Shown: positions 24,801 through 36,300 of the stretch, piece by piece
Position numbering within the stretch: the stretch's first letter is position 1
Layout: every line of letters begins with the position of its first letter
Origin: Branchiostoma floridae
Lineage: Eukaryota; Chordata; Leptocardii; Amphioxiformes; Branchiostomatidae
Reading direction: 5' to 3'
Assembly: GCF_000003815.2 (NCBI RefSeq)
Contig: NC_049987.1
Span: 2,772,920-2,836,919 of the forward strand
Length of the DNA stretch: 64,000 nt
Made by a program: the position numbers and the translations under genes
Notes under the pieces: model-generated
Database searches by the model: none
Seen by the model: only the letters and a program-made list of their open reading frames with translations
What the model was told of the DNA's origin: nothing

Positions 24801-26507
24801 TCAAGGTAGGTCCGTAGCTTCCACATACGATACCTGAGTAAAGGCGACATTAACTTTAGATGGAAGGGTTACAGTAACAAAGATTTAAAATGTTGTCGAG
24901 AGAATTATTTTATTTTATCAAGAAGATTCTAGACAAGTAATTAACAGCAAAAACGACAATTTCATATCATGACTATACAAGTGATATCATGATAACTTTT
25001 AGATAATCGCGCATTATATGACATTATTTATGCGCTTAGAAGCTATTGACCATAGTTAAATTTCTTTTACGACTAATTAAGTGTCGAGAATAATCGCGCA
25101 TTACTATGCACAATGGTATTACAAGGTAACCAAAGAAAAGGGACACGTCCAGCGATCGATCAGAAATAGAAATGGATCACTTTTGAAGATATACTACAAC
25201 TCGTGTTGCCTTATCAGTTTTGTTTATAGTACTCGTAAATATAATAAATACCTTTGGGGGAAGACTATGTATAGGCAACAAGGCTTTTTTTTCTTTCCAC
25301 TGCATGTTCTTTCATCCTTTAATTTGTGAAAAAAACTTAAATCAAATAATTTTACTGCAAATAAAAGGTACCAAAAGCTACGAAACTTACCTTTTGCCTT
25401 TCGCTGTGCCATAAACGATGTTAAAGGTTCAGGCCTGCCGGAAAAGATATCAAATTTCTTCACAAAGGCTTCGTGCACTACGCTGTAACTGTTTAGTACG
25501 ATTCGAAGCTTGGAACCGGTGTGATAGCTGACGATGTCTCCATATTCTTTCGCCCATTCAGTCAGAACTAGGGGTGTTTCCTGTGCATTTATCATAAAAG
25601 ATAAGAAATTTTCACCTTAGATACATCTTTTGTCTACCTTAAGTTTGTAATATGTGTTTTTTTCTTTCTTCCGGTAATGTCCATCTGCCGAGGAATCGGC
25701 AATTGCTAAAATTTTTGACTGATACGAGACGGAGGCACACCGGGTCTCCATCCTGGCGGTTATACAGACAGAATGATTTGATCATCGCACACTTATATAA
25801 TTTCCTAAACCTAATTCGAATATAGCATGATATTGGGCTGCGAAAACAAAACAACTATTCTCCAACATTTTTATCCACTTGAAGGACTTTCATCAATAAA
25901 ATCATGAATATACCTATATAGAGAGAGAGATAGAGAGAGAGACAGATATATAGATAGATAGATAGGTATAGATATAGATATTGCAGATTGACCTTTGAAC
26001 TGACCCAACGCCAGTTCCGCATTAGTGACTAGTAACCCATAACTGAAGTGCTGGAAAAGTTCAGTGGCAGAAATCTAGTGCTGAGACAAAACCTCCTTGT
26101 TGAGACTTAGTTCGGCTCTGCAGCTGGAGGGGACGGGTTTGTGTGTAAACTCGCGTACTGGACTTTCTTTTGAAGCATTTGGAAACCTGATACTTAGCAA
26201 AGGCCAATTGACCTTTGATTCGGCACTAAAGCACCAGCGATGTGAAACCTTACATGCATTAAAATCTGACATATATCTTTATTGTTAAAAAGAACAGTAA
26301 ATGGGCAGACTTGAGTAGAAACCAGCTATTTTATGCTACCTTTCTCAAGCTGTAGAGGTTCCCAATTACAGGCCAGCCCCTGGGGCCGGGCGGTAGGTTA
26401 GCGGGGCGCTGTAGATACTGAACCGCTGTCAGGCAGCTCAGGACGAGAAGGAGCGTCCAGGACAGGCCCCATGGGGTCAGCAGGTCAAAAACGCTCCAAA
26501 TGACCAT
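21875..26507 (-). CDS. Cytochrome P450, CYP2 clan (microsomal monooxygenase)
   Basis: Seven exons (26507-26340, 25580-25391, 24833-24295, 23876-23712, 23284-23168, 22585-22444, 22083-21875) join in frame at every junction to 509 residues, the normal length for the family. I used the ATG at 26507; the frame runs four codons further 5' but without ATG. The N-terminus is a membrane anchor followed by the proline hinge [10 protein letters not shown]. Helix I has AGFDTTS (307-313), the K helix has ExxR (E364-R367), then FDPTRF, then the haem loop FSIGRRACLG with C445 as the expected haem ligand; the exon 6/7 junction splits the glycine of this loop. It is expected to be an ER-bound oxygenase using P450 reductase. 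All catalytic signatures are intact. Substrate cannot be told from sequence; CYP2 enzymes oxidise fatty acids, steroids and xenobiotics. Confidence 0.95.
25919..25981. repeat. GA/GATA microsatellite in P450 intron 1
   Basis: Runs of GA and GATA/TAGATA units at about 25919-25981. Confidence 0.8.
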
Positions 26508-26652
26508 ACTGGAGCACAATTCGCTGGTCAGTTGCAGATGTTATATTAAATACGCAGCCCGGAAGTCAGCGTTATCTCACGATCCTGTCCAACTGGTTTC
26601 AGATCATAGGTAATAGGTCAAAGGTCAAGGAGACTCGTCTCTGTAATGTAAG

Positions 26653-26662
26653 CTCTATATAT
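26653..26662 (-). promoter_or_regulatory. Candidate TATA box of the P450 gene
   Basis: On the minus strand the sequence CTATATATAG lies about 150 bases upstream of the P450 ATG, a usual place for a core promoter when the 5' leader is short. There is no experimental support. Confidence 0.4.
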
Positions 26663-26864
26663 AGCCGATGGCAGCCTAATGCAGTGTGAACTCGTGTTGT
26701 GCTATCTACTTGTGGGAATAACAAATTCCGTGTGAACACAAAGGATGGATGTTTGTGTACATTGAATTGATGTGATGACAAGCTGTGCTACGAGTTAGAA
26801 TCGGTAACTGTGGTAACTTAAAGGACATCGGAAGCAACCGAGAAGCGTTTCCCAGTAGTATTAA

Positions 26865-27815
26865 CCCTCAAACACCCGAGTGGGGTCCATTTGGACCCCA
26901 GGCGTACATTTTGAAGTGCCATTTGAACATTTTTGATCTGAAGAAAAAATCCTTCCGTGACTTTGTCAGTCAATATGTCTTATACCTTCGCCTAAGTTTT
27001 CGTAAAGATTGGTACAATAATGTGGAAATCATAAAGAAAGTTTGTGTTCAGTCCCTCTGGGGTCCAAACGGACCCCAGCAAAAATGTGCAGATTTTAAAA
27101 CAAACTTTGAAGACTAACTCCTTAACCACTTACAGCATGACTACCAAACTTTCAGACAATAATAAGAATTTAAACCTAAATCATCACAAACATCTCTGTG
27201 TCATCAACATGTAATGTCACGACGTTATGACGTCATTTGCCTAATCAGGGCGGATATCTTGGATTTTGACCAATGACGTCATGAAATTAGCATAAATTAA
27301 AAAGTTTACGTCATGAAAATTACATTGAATTTCATAGAATTTAATTGTTGTCAGAAAACAGGTGTAGTTTACCAAGAAAACCTTGTTTAAATTGAAATTG
27401 TCAAATTTTGGCAAAAATATGCCTGTTAGACTATGGTTGCCATGGCAACCCCCAAAAATGATAAACTTACTTTATTGACAAAAAACTTTTGCAAACAATA
27501 TTTTGTGATAAATTACCAAGTTTTGTAGCTTTAGCTCTAGGCATTCATGAGTTATGCGACATAAATGTTGCTGAGGGCCTCAAAATCCCCCTATCTGGTC
27601 GTAATAGGTTTAGTGCAAAACGTGGTCCTTCTGAACTTTTGCATAAATTATGATAATGAGTTGGAATTAGCAACACCTTAACTTCTCAAAATCTTGAAGA
27701 AGCAATGTATCGCTGATAAGAAATGGTACTGAGATTTTATGTACAAAACATTTTGGGGTCCGTTTGGACCCCACTCGGTCATTTAAGTCGCTAAAAAAGG
27801 TCGGGTGCTTGAGGG
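26865..27815. mobile_element. piggyBac-like MITE, 951 bp, TTAA target duplication
   Basis: Flanked by TTAA at 26861-26864 and 27816-27819. The ends are inverted: CCCTCAAACACCCGA on the left, TCGGGTGCTTGAGGG on the right. Subterminal GGGGTCC/GGACCCC blocks occur near both ends, and one lies inside at about 27059. TTAA targets with CCCT ends are the hallmark of piggyBac-type elements. No transposase frame remains. It lies just upstream of the P450 promoter and shares internal blocks with the element at 54365. Confidence 0.85.
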
Positions 27816-28685
27816 TTAAGCTAAGTCGGAGTAAAAGCTATAATACTGAGGGTCAAGAATCATATTTCAAATTAGACCACAGCGAGTACAATTTATTGAT
27901 AAAATCCACTAGAGACTAAAAACATGGAATAGAGTGAAAAAAATAACAACATTGAAGATTACAAAAACAAGATGGCTAAATTTTCAAAATAGATACTGTA
28001 ACAGTAAGCCGCGGTTGTAAGAAGAATTGGAGTGACAAAACATAGCATCACAGCCAACAAGACATTCATTCATGTATTCAAGAAGACCGGCCCTCCTAGC
28101 GGCGAGATACGGTACTGCATTTTCGAAGTTGGAAGTAAAAGTGCCAGGTTCATGATTTTTGAGTAGTGGATACGTCTTTGGGCAGTGAGTAAGTCGTGTA
28201 CGTTTCAATGGCTTTATTGAAATTGCAGGAGCCGATTTTGTTTTAGACATTGAAATGGAATAACTCAAAAAAGGTTGTACTGATTGACATTATTATGATA
28301 ATATGTAGCTAATTTTCATAATATGTAGCTAATTTACATAGTTTGACAACTTTTTGGCGGTTAATAATAGTACTGTGTTTGTCAATATGTAGATCTAGAC
28401 AGCTGGAATTAGCATTTCCAGGACTGACTTACTGAGACTCTGTGGCGGGAAAATGTTGTTGGTTTGATATTAATCAAACAATAAAACTGACAAAACTTAA
28501 AAATTTCATGTTCTATTTGAAAGTTTTCTTTGTGTTTTATAATCTTTGAACGCCATCTGGAGGTTTGACATATTTCAGACCTCCATAATAAGCTACAATG
28601 ATTGTTACAAAAGTACACCATTTCTAACTTCTTCAGACATAACGTTAAGACTGGCAGAAGGACAAGGTGTATTTGTAGTACAATA

Positions 28686-28723
<38 letters not shown>

Positions 28724-28771
28724 ACACACACACACACATCGAGAGAGAAAGAGGGAGAGAGAGAGAGAGAG
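28686..28771. repeat. CA microsatellite followed by GA microsatellite
   Basis: About 50 bases of CA units followed by about 30 bases of GA units. Confidence 0.95.
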
Positions 28772-29274
28772 ACTCTTAAGTAAAGTTTAAAGTTGTCTAA
28801 TAAGGATACTCTTAAAGCACTTTGGGGTAACGAGTTCCACTTTACGATAATTCTTTTGAAAAAACGAGTTTCTTTTACAACTCGAGAGTTGGAGAGGTGG
28901 AATGACGCCAGCAGCTTCGTTAAATGTCACATGTTTCAAACGAAACGGTAGAGCAACTTTGATACCTAGATGCCGGTTTATAGTTGTGAAAATAATTGTT
29001 TTTCTTCTGACGCAATGCAAGGCATTCAGAAAAATATAGGCGTTTTCTGCGTGTTTACTGTAACAACTTGCGGGTGACCCCCAATAGAACGCCCGTTCTA
29101 TCAATCACGGCAGATCGAACGTTATTCGTGTTCTAAATTCCCGAATAGAATTCTGGATATTTTGGAACCAAATCTGACCATCGTGACAATACAAAATACA
29201 ATCAAAAGCACAAATAAGAAATCACTTCCTATCAAACAATGAGTTACTTACTTTCAAATATCACTCAAAACAAG

Positions 29275-29610
29275 ACCTTATTAGCATCCAAATCAACCAC
29301 GATGTACTCATTTGCGAGCTTTAGACACTGGTAAATCTAAGAGGCAAGCCTCCTGTAACTAAAGAATGCAAACTGTGGTTTAACGTTATATAGAACTCAC
29401 AGTCGTGGATTCTTGGACTATCGCTGTCTGGATCGGGTGCAGATTTGATAGACAGCTAAAGCACACCATGATTTTAAGTAGGAATATCTCCAAGCTGACC
29501 GTCCTGTTACTAACACACGACATGTCATGCAATCCGAGGGCCTATGTGAATGACGTCACGATAATTCTTCACTCGAGTAGGTGCGGGATTGGTTAGGGGG
29601 ACAAGAATGT
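29275..29610 (-). repeat. Copy of the segment upstream of the polyamine oxidase gene
   Basis: Resembles 40065-40400 in the same orientation, by eye about 80 percent identical, including GAGCTTTAGACACTG, GGCAAGCCTCCTGTAACTAA and GTCTGGATCGGGTGCAGAT. It carries a perfect TGACGTCA and an inverted CCAAT box (GATTGGTT). It could be an orphan promoter left by a tandem duplication. Confidence 0.55.
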
Positions 29611-30312
29611 CTAAATCATGTATGTCTAAATGATATATTGCCAGCAATGCCAAAAAGGAAACAGCAAAAAAAAAATGATGTGCAGAAAATTGACAAGGGT
29701 TACAACATATGTGCGTGTCATGGTGACAGATTATAACGCATGATTTAATTAACAATTCTTTACTTTTTGAAATCAAATAACATAATTATCTTTTTAGTAT
29801 CATTAGATCATAAATGCTGTTGCTTGTAAACTAATAAGACAAAAAATTAAAAACGGTATCATGAATATAACAATTTCACAATAGCAAAATGTGCCCTCTC
29901 TATATATAAATAAAGCGGCACCAATCTAATTTGTTTTTCCGAAAATTACGAATTTGCTCAACCTGAATATATAATGAAAAAAAGATTACAGGGATTAGGT
30001 TAATTCCTTATGCAAACACAGTAATATAATATAGTTTGCAGTTTTCCTATATGTCCTCTACCTTTTATGATGACCGCATGCTTTAATTTTAACTTAAAGC
30101 CTATGAAAACTAATAAACATACATTGATATTCCATAAACGTTAATAGCATACTTTCGATTAGACATGAAAATGACATATTAATGACTGCTAAAGTGTTAA
30201 AAATTCCAGCAAAATGGGTTTGACATTCTGAGTACGTAGCTGGCATATGCCAAAACTTCTTCTATGTTCATGGCAAAATTATCTTTACTGGGAGGAACCC
30301 TTCTGTCGTTAT

Positions 30313-33300
30313 TCACACATATACGGGGAATATGACTGGTATCATTGCCAGGAGCAGGGAAGAGAGGGTTGGAGCCGCGGACGTTCCTTGGTTCACGGCC
30401 GTCTGGTTAGACTTGCAGATTCCCTTCCGCATGCAGCTGAGAATGGCATTGGCCTGGTCGATCCCAGAAAGGTACCTAACATTGACACAAATGAATTATT
30501 ATTATTTTGCAGATCATGAATGCCGTTTGTCGTAAAGGAAATGCGTAGATTAAAGTTTTTTTCCAAAATACTTAGTTCAGTTCACTTAATATTCCGAATT
30601 GCTGATAAGCCTTGACTGTGTGTGTATTGTGTCTGTTTACATAGTTTTTGTGTCCGGTATCTCTGTATCTAGCTTAGTTTTCTGTTTGTAGTTTGTGGAA
30701 CTTTTAGGTCTTAAGGGTTTTTCTAGACTGGTATCCATCCAGCCGTATCATAGCTCCCGCGTCTCTTCTGGAAAGGACAGAAAAGCTAGACGCGGAGCTA
30801 TAATATGGCTGGATACCAGGCTGGAATTTTCACACATGTTATCGGGAAGCTAAGAACCATGATCTCTACCAAAAACAAGTGTTACAGTCTGCGTTTCATG
30901 TGTGTGTACGTTTTAGCAAGCTTTTAACTCACCCGCCGTGCACGTAACCGTTGTACCGGGGGTGAGTTGCCTCTCCTCCGAAGTACAGACGTCCGACTGG
31001 TGCCGCCAGCTTCTCAAAATCTTGTGCAGTCACGTGAATTGGCCAGTTGGAGTAGGCACCAAAGAAGAGCGGGTTAGTCAGCCATCTAGAAAGATGAAAA
31101 ACATCAGAAAAGAGGTCAACAACGTGGAAACGGAATTAACTTCATTTCATTTTATCTATCTTTAGTTCTTCCAAATTAAAAGTGCTTAGGTCACGTTTTT
31201 AACCGGTGCCCGAGATCTTTCGAGAGTAAAAAGTGCAAAATATATAGGGCAACTAAACACACAAAAGGCAACAAATTTGTCCTGAAATTAATTTGTGTAT
31301 ATTCCGTGTATGACACCTTATTTCGCGTTTTGGCAAACATCCCAGTAAGATACTGGTTTTGCATTGTGACCTAATCATAACACAGATAAAGAGTTTAAAG
31401 TTCGCGTTACATCTAACTCAGAGGCATTCATTTTTTTTTGTTCAACAGTTGTTGATGTTGTATTGGTAAGATAGATCCTCCTATATATCCCCCCACAAAA
31501 TTACAGTGAACAGAAGTTCGAGTGGGACAATTTGTGACGTCGGGCGCGGCGTAACTGTTCGAGCGTTCGGCTCGGAATCTAAAGGGCGTGATCATGAGTT
31601 CGATCCCCGCTTTGCCCCCGACGTTGTGCCCTTGGGAAAGGCACTTTACACGACCTTCCTCACTTCACGCAGGTGTAAAAATTGTTACCTGACGTCGGTC
31701 GGGGAGGTAAAAGACTACCTTTACTTTCTGTCTCTACTGTGTATGTGGTACTGTTATTATAAGTTACAAAACTTGAGTGCAGTGCAACATTGTCCTAGTC
31801 TGTCCAAAAAGCAAAAGGAAAAAAAAAAGAGTAGGACGAGTTCAAACCTCGGTACGAGGATGCTCTCCGGTTCAGAGATGTTGTTGCCGTACATATTCCT
31901 GAGGACGGTCATGATCTCCTGTTTGGTCGCCTCGTCTGACTGAAGCTCGATACGTTGTACGTCATCAGCGATGGCTGTAACCAGTAGGATATTGGTGCCT
32001 AATAGGGGGAGGGTGTGTACATGGCGGACGTGTTGTTTATTACCAGAATTGATGAGTCTTAATGTCCTGAGTTTCGAGTGTTGTGCCACATTTTGGTATT
32101 TTAGTATTTATTGAAAATGATGACAAAATCATTACAATGGGTCAGCCCTGGCAGCCTAAGCTGGTGACGGCTGACCCACAAAGTTAAAGACAGACATACA
32201 AAGCTGATTTACATATAAGTACAAATTTAAGTCATGAGAATTTACATTATATATTGCGTAATCGATACAGAGTAAAAATAACCGCATATTTTACTTTTAA
32301 TTATCTATACCTATGGTTAGAAATGTCGACCGGGATGTGACGCAAACTTGATTGAGAAGTGCGACTTCTCAATCATGTTGCATAACCCACTTCGCACGCA
32401 TATTCAGGTACGAATTTATCAAGCCTATAACTATAAGTAGTAAATAAATTGTAAGGAAAAATTCATATTATTTATGCAACTAGATCGATCCTGTATTATT
32501 GATTACATCTACCCTTATAAATGAATAAATAAAGGTGAACTGAACTGATGTCTACAATTGTCTTAAGAAGCGAGGAGAAGTTAAACCTGTACATAGTAGT
32601 TTCTGTACATGAAATTGTGCCTTATTGCTAAGACCTTTACTTAGCTTGCTGGAGCATAAATGTACAATAAAGGTCTTTTATTCATTATAAGACAGTGTCG
32701 TGCCCATCCTGTAATGTGCAGAAATGCCTTGAATGAATATGTGAACAAACAAGTTATTGAACGCTTTAGATGTGATGTTTGGGAAATAATGTCAGATTAA
32801 GGAAAGACATACCATTGGCTTAGGTTCATTATTGGAATAACCTACGGACACGCACAGTGTCATAATTCTCTTATCATGATACGTGGTTAATTTTCATGTA
32901 TGTGCACAAAATAAAGAATAATGTATAGATCATAATATAATAAAATCTGTTCTGACTTGTTCTTGATGTGAGGTGTTGTCATGCAATAAGGTCGTATTTC
33001 TTGTATTTTCTTTTAATTCTAGCTGCCGTTTGACGTCAAATCAGTTAGTATTGTTCCTAGAAAGGTGACATCAACGTCATCAGGTGATTTCATGATTATG
33101 GTTCATTCCAATAATTTTGTCGACCATGTGTGGTACGTCACACTTACCATTTGGGAATGTCCACGGCAGCTCCAGGTTTTGCCAGACGGCATACTGGGGC
33201 CGTAAGGATCCTGCGTACAGAATGTATTCATTGTCGTCCCAAAACTTGTTTGGAAATTTCAGAAAAATCTTGCAGTACTGTCCCATCCTGAACTGGTAAA

Positions 33301-36300
33301 TTTCCTCGACCTGGGGGGACATCGGCCAGTTAGTATCAATGTCAAAATGAGAAATAAAGAGGAAAAACTACTAGTAAGTCGTCATGGTAGGCAAAATAGA
33401 ATTATGTTCTAATAAATACGTAGTAACGATCATCACAATACTGATTTTTCCCCAACACTTAGGTATACATTGACCATGTTTGCAACGACCACTGTTGCCT
33501 TCTCCAGAATCAAATCAAAATTGACCAAATAGTTCAGAACGTAATCTCGCAATGGTCAGTTACAGACACGTGATCTTATTGACACCTGATCTTACGGAGA
33601 AGTGTCATCAGCCATTGGTTAAACGTAAAATGAAGTTTTTAACGCCACCCGTCTCTGTTTAGACATAACTGGACTGCCCTGGTGTATATAGCCTAATTTA
33701 TACCTCTTTCTATCTCTGATTTGTAAGAGGTATAAAGATAGCCATATACCCCAAATTGTCTTACTGAGTGCGTGGTCAAAGACTGGTTTCTTACCTTCCA
33801 GGCAGGCAGATCAGGTATGAAGTCGATGACGTCGTTCTCCAGTACACCGATACTGACAGTCATGAGTCCGTACTCCCCTCGGTAGGTGGACCCGTCCGTG
33901 GTAGTAAACGTCACGTCAGTGTCCGTCCAGTTGACCGTACGGACAACTTTGTTTAACTGGAGGCGGCGGCGGGCGTCGTTTGGTGACAAAAACTCGTCAG
34001 ACAGCCTGAGAAAATTCAACCGGCAACTACTGAATTTATTTTGTACTCCGACCTGTGCGAGTCACTTTGTGATTCAAAGAAAGAAACTATAAGAGGGGTA
34101 GAACATGGAGTGGCAAAATGTCTGCGCATGTCTTGACCTAGTTCTCGTAACTCTCGCGAGAAATGGGTCACTCCGAAAATTTGAAGTGTTTACCTTTAAA
34201 AAGTAATCAATGATTGATGAAAAATGCTATAAAAAGGAAAATATAGATTTTTATGTATAATGAGGAACACACAATCAACCAGTGAATTACCCAAAATTAC
34301 CCAACAAGCAAAAATGTTGATATCCCATGTCCCCAAGTATCTTTCAAACAACAAATGTTGTACATGGTAAATATTATGCCATTAAACAGTTTTGAAACAA
34401 AATGTAAGAACAAATATAATCCCAATTTATCGGCACAAAAAGTCTCAATACTAGGTTTTAGACGTCAAAATCTGTGTATCTATGTTTGTCATATTTGCCA
34501 ATGGTTCCAGGTATAACTAGCTCACTTTCCCTGCGTTAGTAATAAATGAGAGATATATATATGATAAAACATACACCATATATGTTACTCACCGTAGCAT
34601 CTTATCCGCTATCTATTTAAAAACAAACACATTGTTTGGAATACCCTAAGAAAAGAATGCTTTACCTGTCCACAATATGTCCAAACCCACGCTGATCAGT
34701 AACGAAGTATTCCCCTCCTGTGAAGTCCTCTTCGTTCATCCCAGTGTTGTTCAGTGACGTCACTTCCGGAGCATCCGCGTATTCAAACTCGTAATCAAAG
34801 TACTCTATGACCTTCTCTAGTGGAGTCTTTGGCCTCCAGCCTCCCAGTTTCAGCGCCACTCGTAATGATACGTCAGGCAGCCTGTAATGATATAATAATA
34901 GCACAATACTGTACATTTGAAAATCCTAGCTGTTTCTTTGAAGTATGAATTGAAATTTCTCACAGCCGCCTCTTTAGCTGCCCATTCATGACAGTATGAA
35001 TAGATATATCAAGTGCATCACTAGAACTTTGATAAACACATCTTCCCTTTTATCGTAAAATTGTAACCCCAGCGAAAATGACTAAAGTTACAGCAAGAAA
35101 GAGATAGTGCACTTATGTAATATATTGTTGTAAAAATTCTGAAGTACTACTTTTTTCAAAATTATATAATTCTGCTAGTTGGATTTTTTTTTAGGAGTTA
35201 CTTTAAAATTTGCAAAAGGTGAAACTTTAAAAGGTGAGGCCTTTTTAACAATTACCTGATCGCAATTTTTTGGTTTACAGTTCAGATCATTACCTCCATG
35301 AAATGTCATGGAATGGAGGTTATATTTTCTGTTATGTGTCTCTGTCTGTGTAGATGATTACTCAAGAACGGCTGGATGGATTAGTTTCATACTTGTTGTG
35401 TTGGTGGGGTGTGATGAAAGCTCGAATCGATGAGATTTTGGGCGCCGTATCTGTCGTTATAATCGATGTAATAATATCAGAAATCACCCCTATATCTGCG
35501 ATATATTGGAACAGGCATCGTGCTTTAAGCCTTTGTTAATGGGCTTAATTCATCTCAGATAGTGAGGTGATTTCTACGACAGCTGTTTTGATCTGTGTAC
35601 AAGATTACTCAAGAATGGCTGGATGGATTGGTTTCATACTTGTTGTGCTGTTGGGGTATGATGAAAGCTCGAATCGATGAGATTTTGGGCGCCGTATCTG
35701 TCGTTATAATCGATGTAATAATATCAGAAATCACCCCTATATCTGCGATATATTGGAACAGGCATCGTGCTTTAAGCCTTTGTTAATGGGCTTAATTCAT
35801 CTCATNNNNNNNNNNNNNNNNNNNNNNNNNNNNNNNNNNNNNNNNNNNNNNNNNNNNNNNNNNNNNNNNNNNNNNNNNNNNNNNNNNNNNNNNNNNNNNN
35901 NNNNNNNNNNNNNNNNNNNNNNNNNNNNNNNNNNNNNNNNNNNTTGTCCCTGTATCCTACATGTAGGTATTGGTTGAAGGATATTTCCAGAACACCACGC
36001 TACCATATGGCGTCGATCTATTAAACTCACATTATACTTCAAGTGTCACATATTTATATTTCCTAATCAGATGGACATTGTTTTTGTCTTTGAATGAAAA
36101 ACCAGTTCTCTCCCATAACAGTAATATCCATTACTCTCAAATACAACCGACCATCAACATACATAACATCCACAAAAAGCAATAAATATTTCATGGAGTT
36201 ATGAGGTCCCCAAACTCTAGTTTTTAATATCCTTTGCAACTGCTAAACAATAAAGTAATTTCAATATAGTCATCTCTGTAGTCTTTAAAAATATTTGCTA

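Larger units (their letters stand above)
27820..30312. other. Intergenic stretch between P450 and polyamine oxidase
   Basis: Contains the CA/GA microsatellite at 28686-28771 and a ~330 bp segment (29275-29610) duplicated at 40065-40400. Minus-strand open frames at 27984-28268 and 28787-29104 have no firm homology; the second has a vague resemblance to the C-terminal end of retroelement proteins, which I do not call. Confidence 0.4.

Noticed and set aside
27984-28268. 94-residue minus-strand frame
   Set aside because: No domain, no splice sites of quality and no match to neighbouring genes.
28787-29104. 105-residue minus-strand frame, considered as a retrotransposon protein end
   Set aside because: The resemblance to the C-terminal region of LINE proteins is only impressionistic, with no reverse transcriptase motifs.
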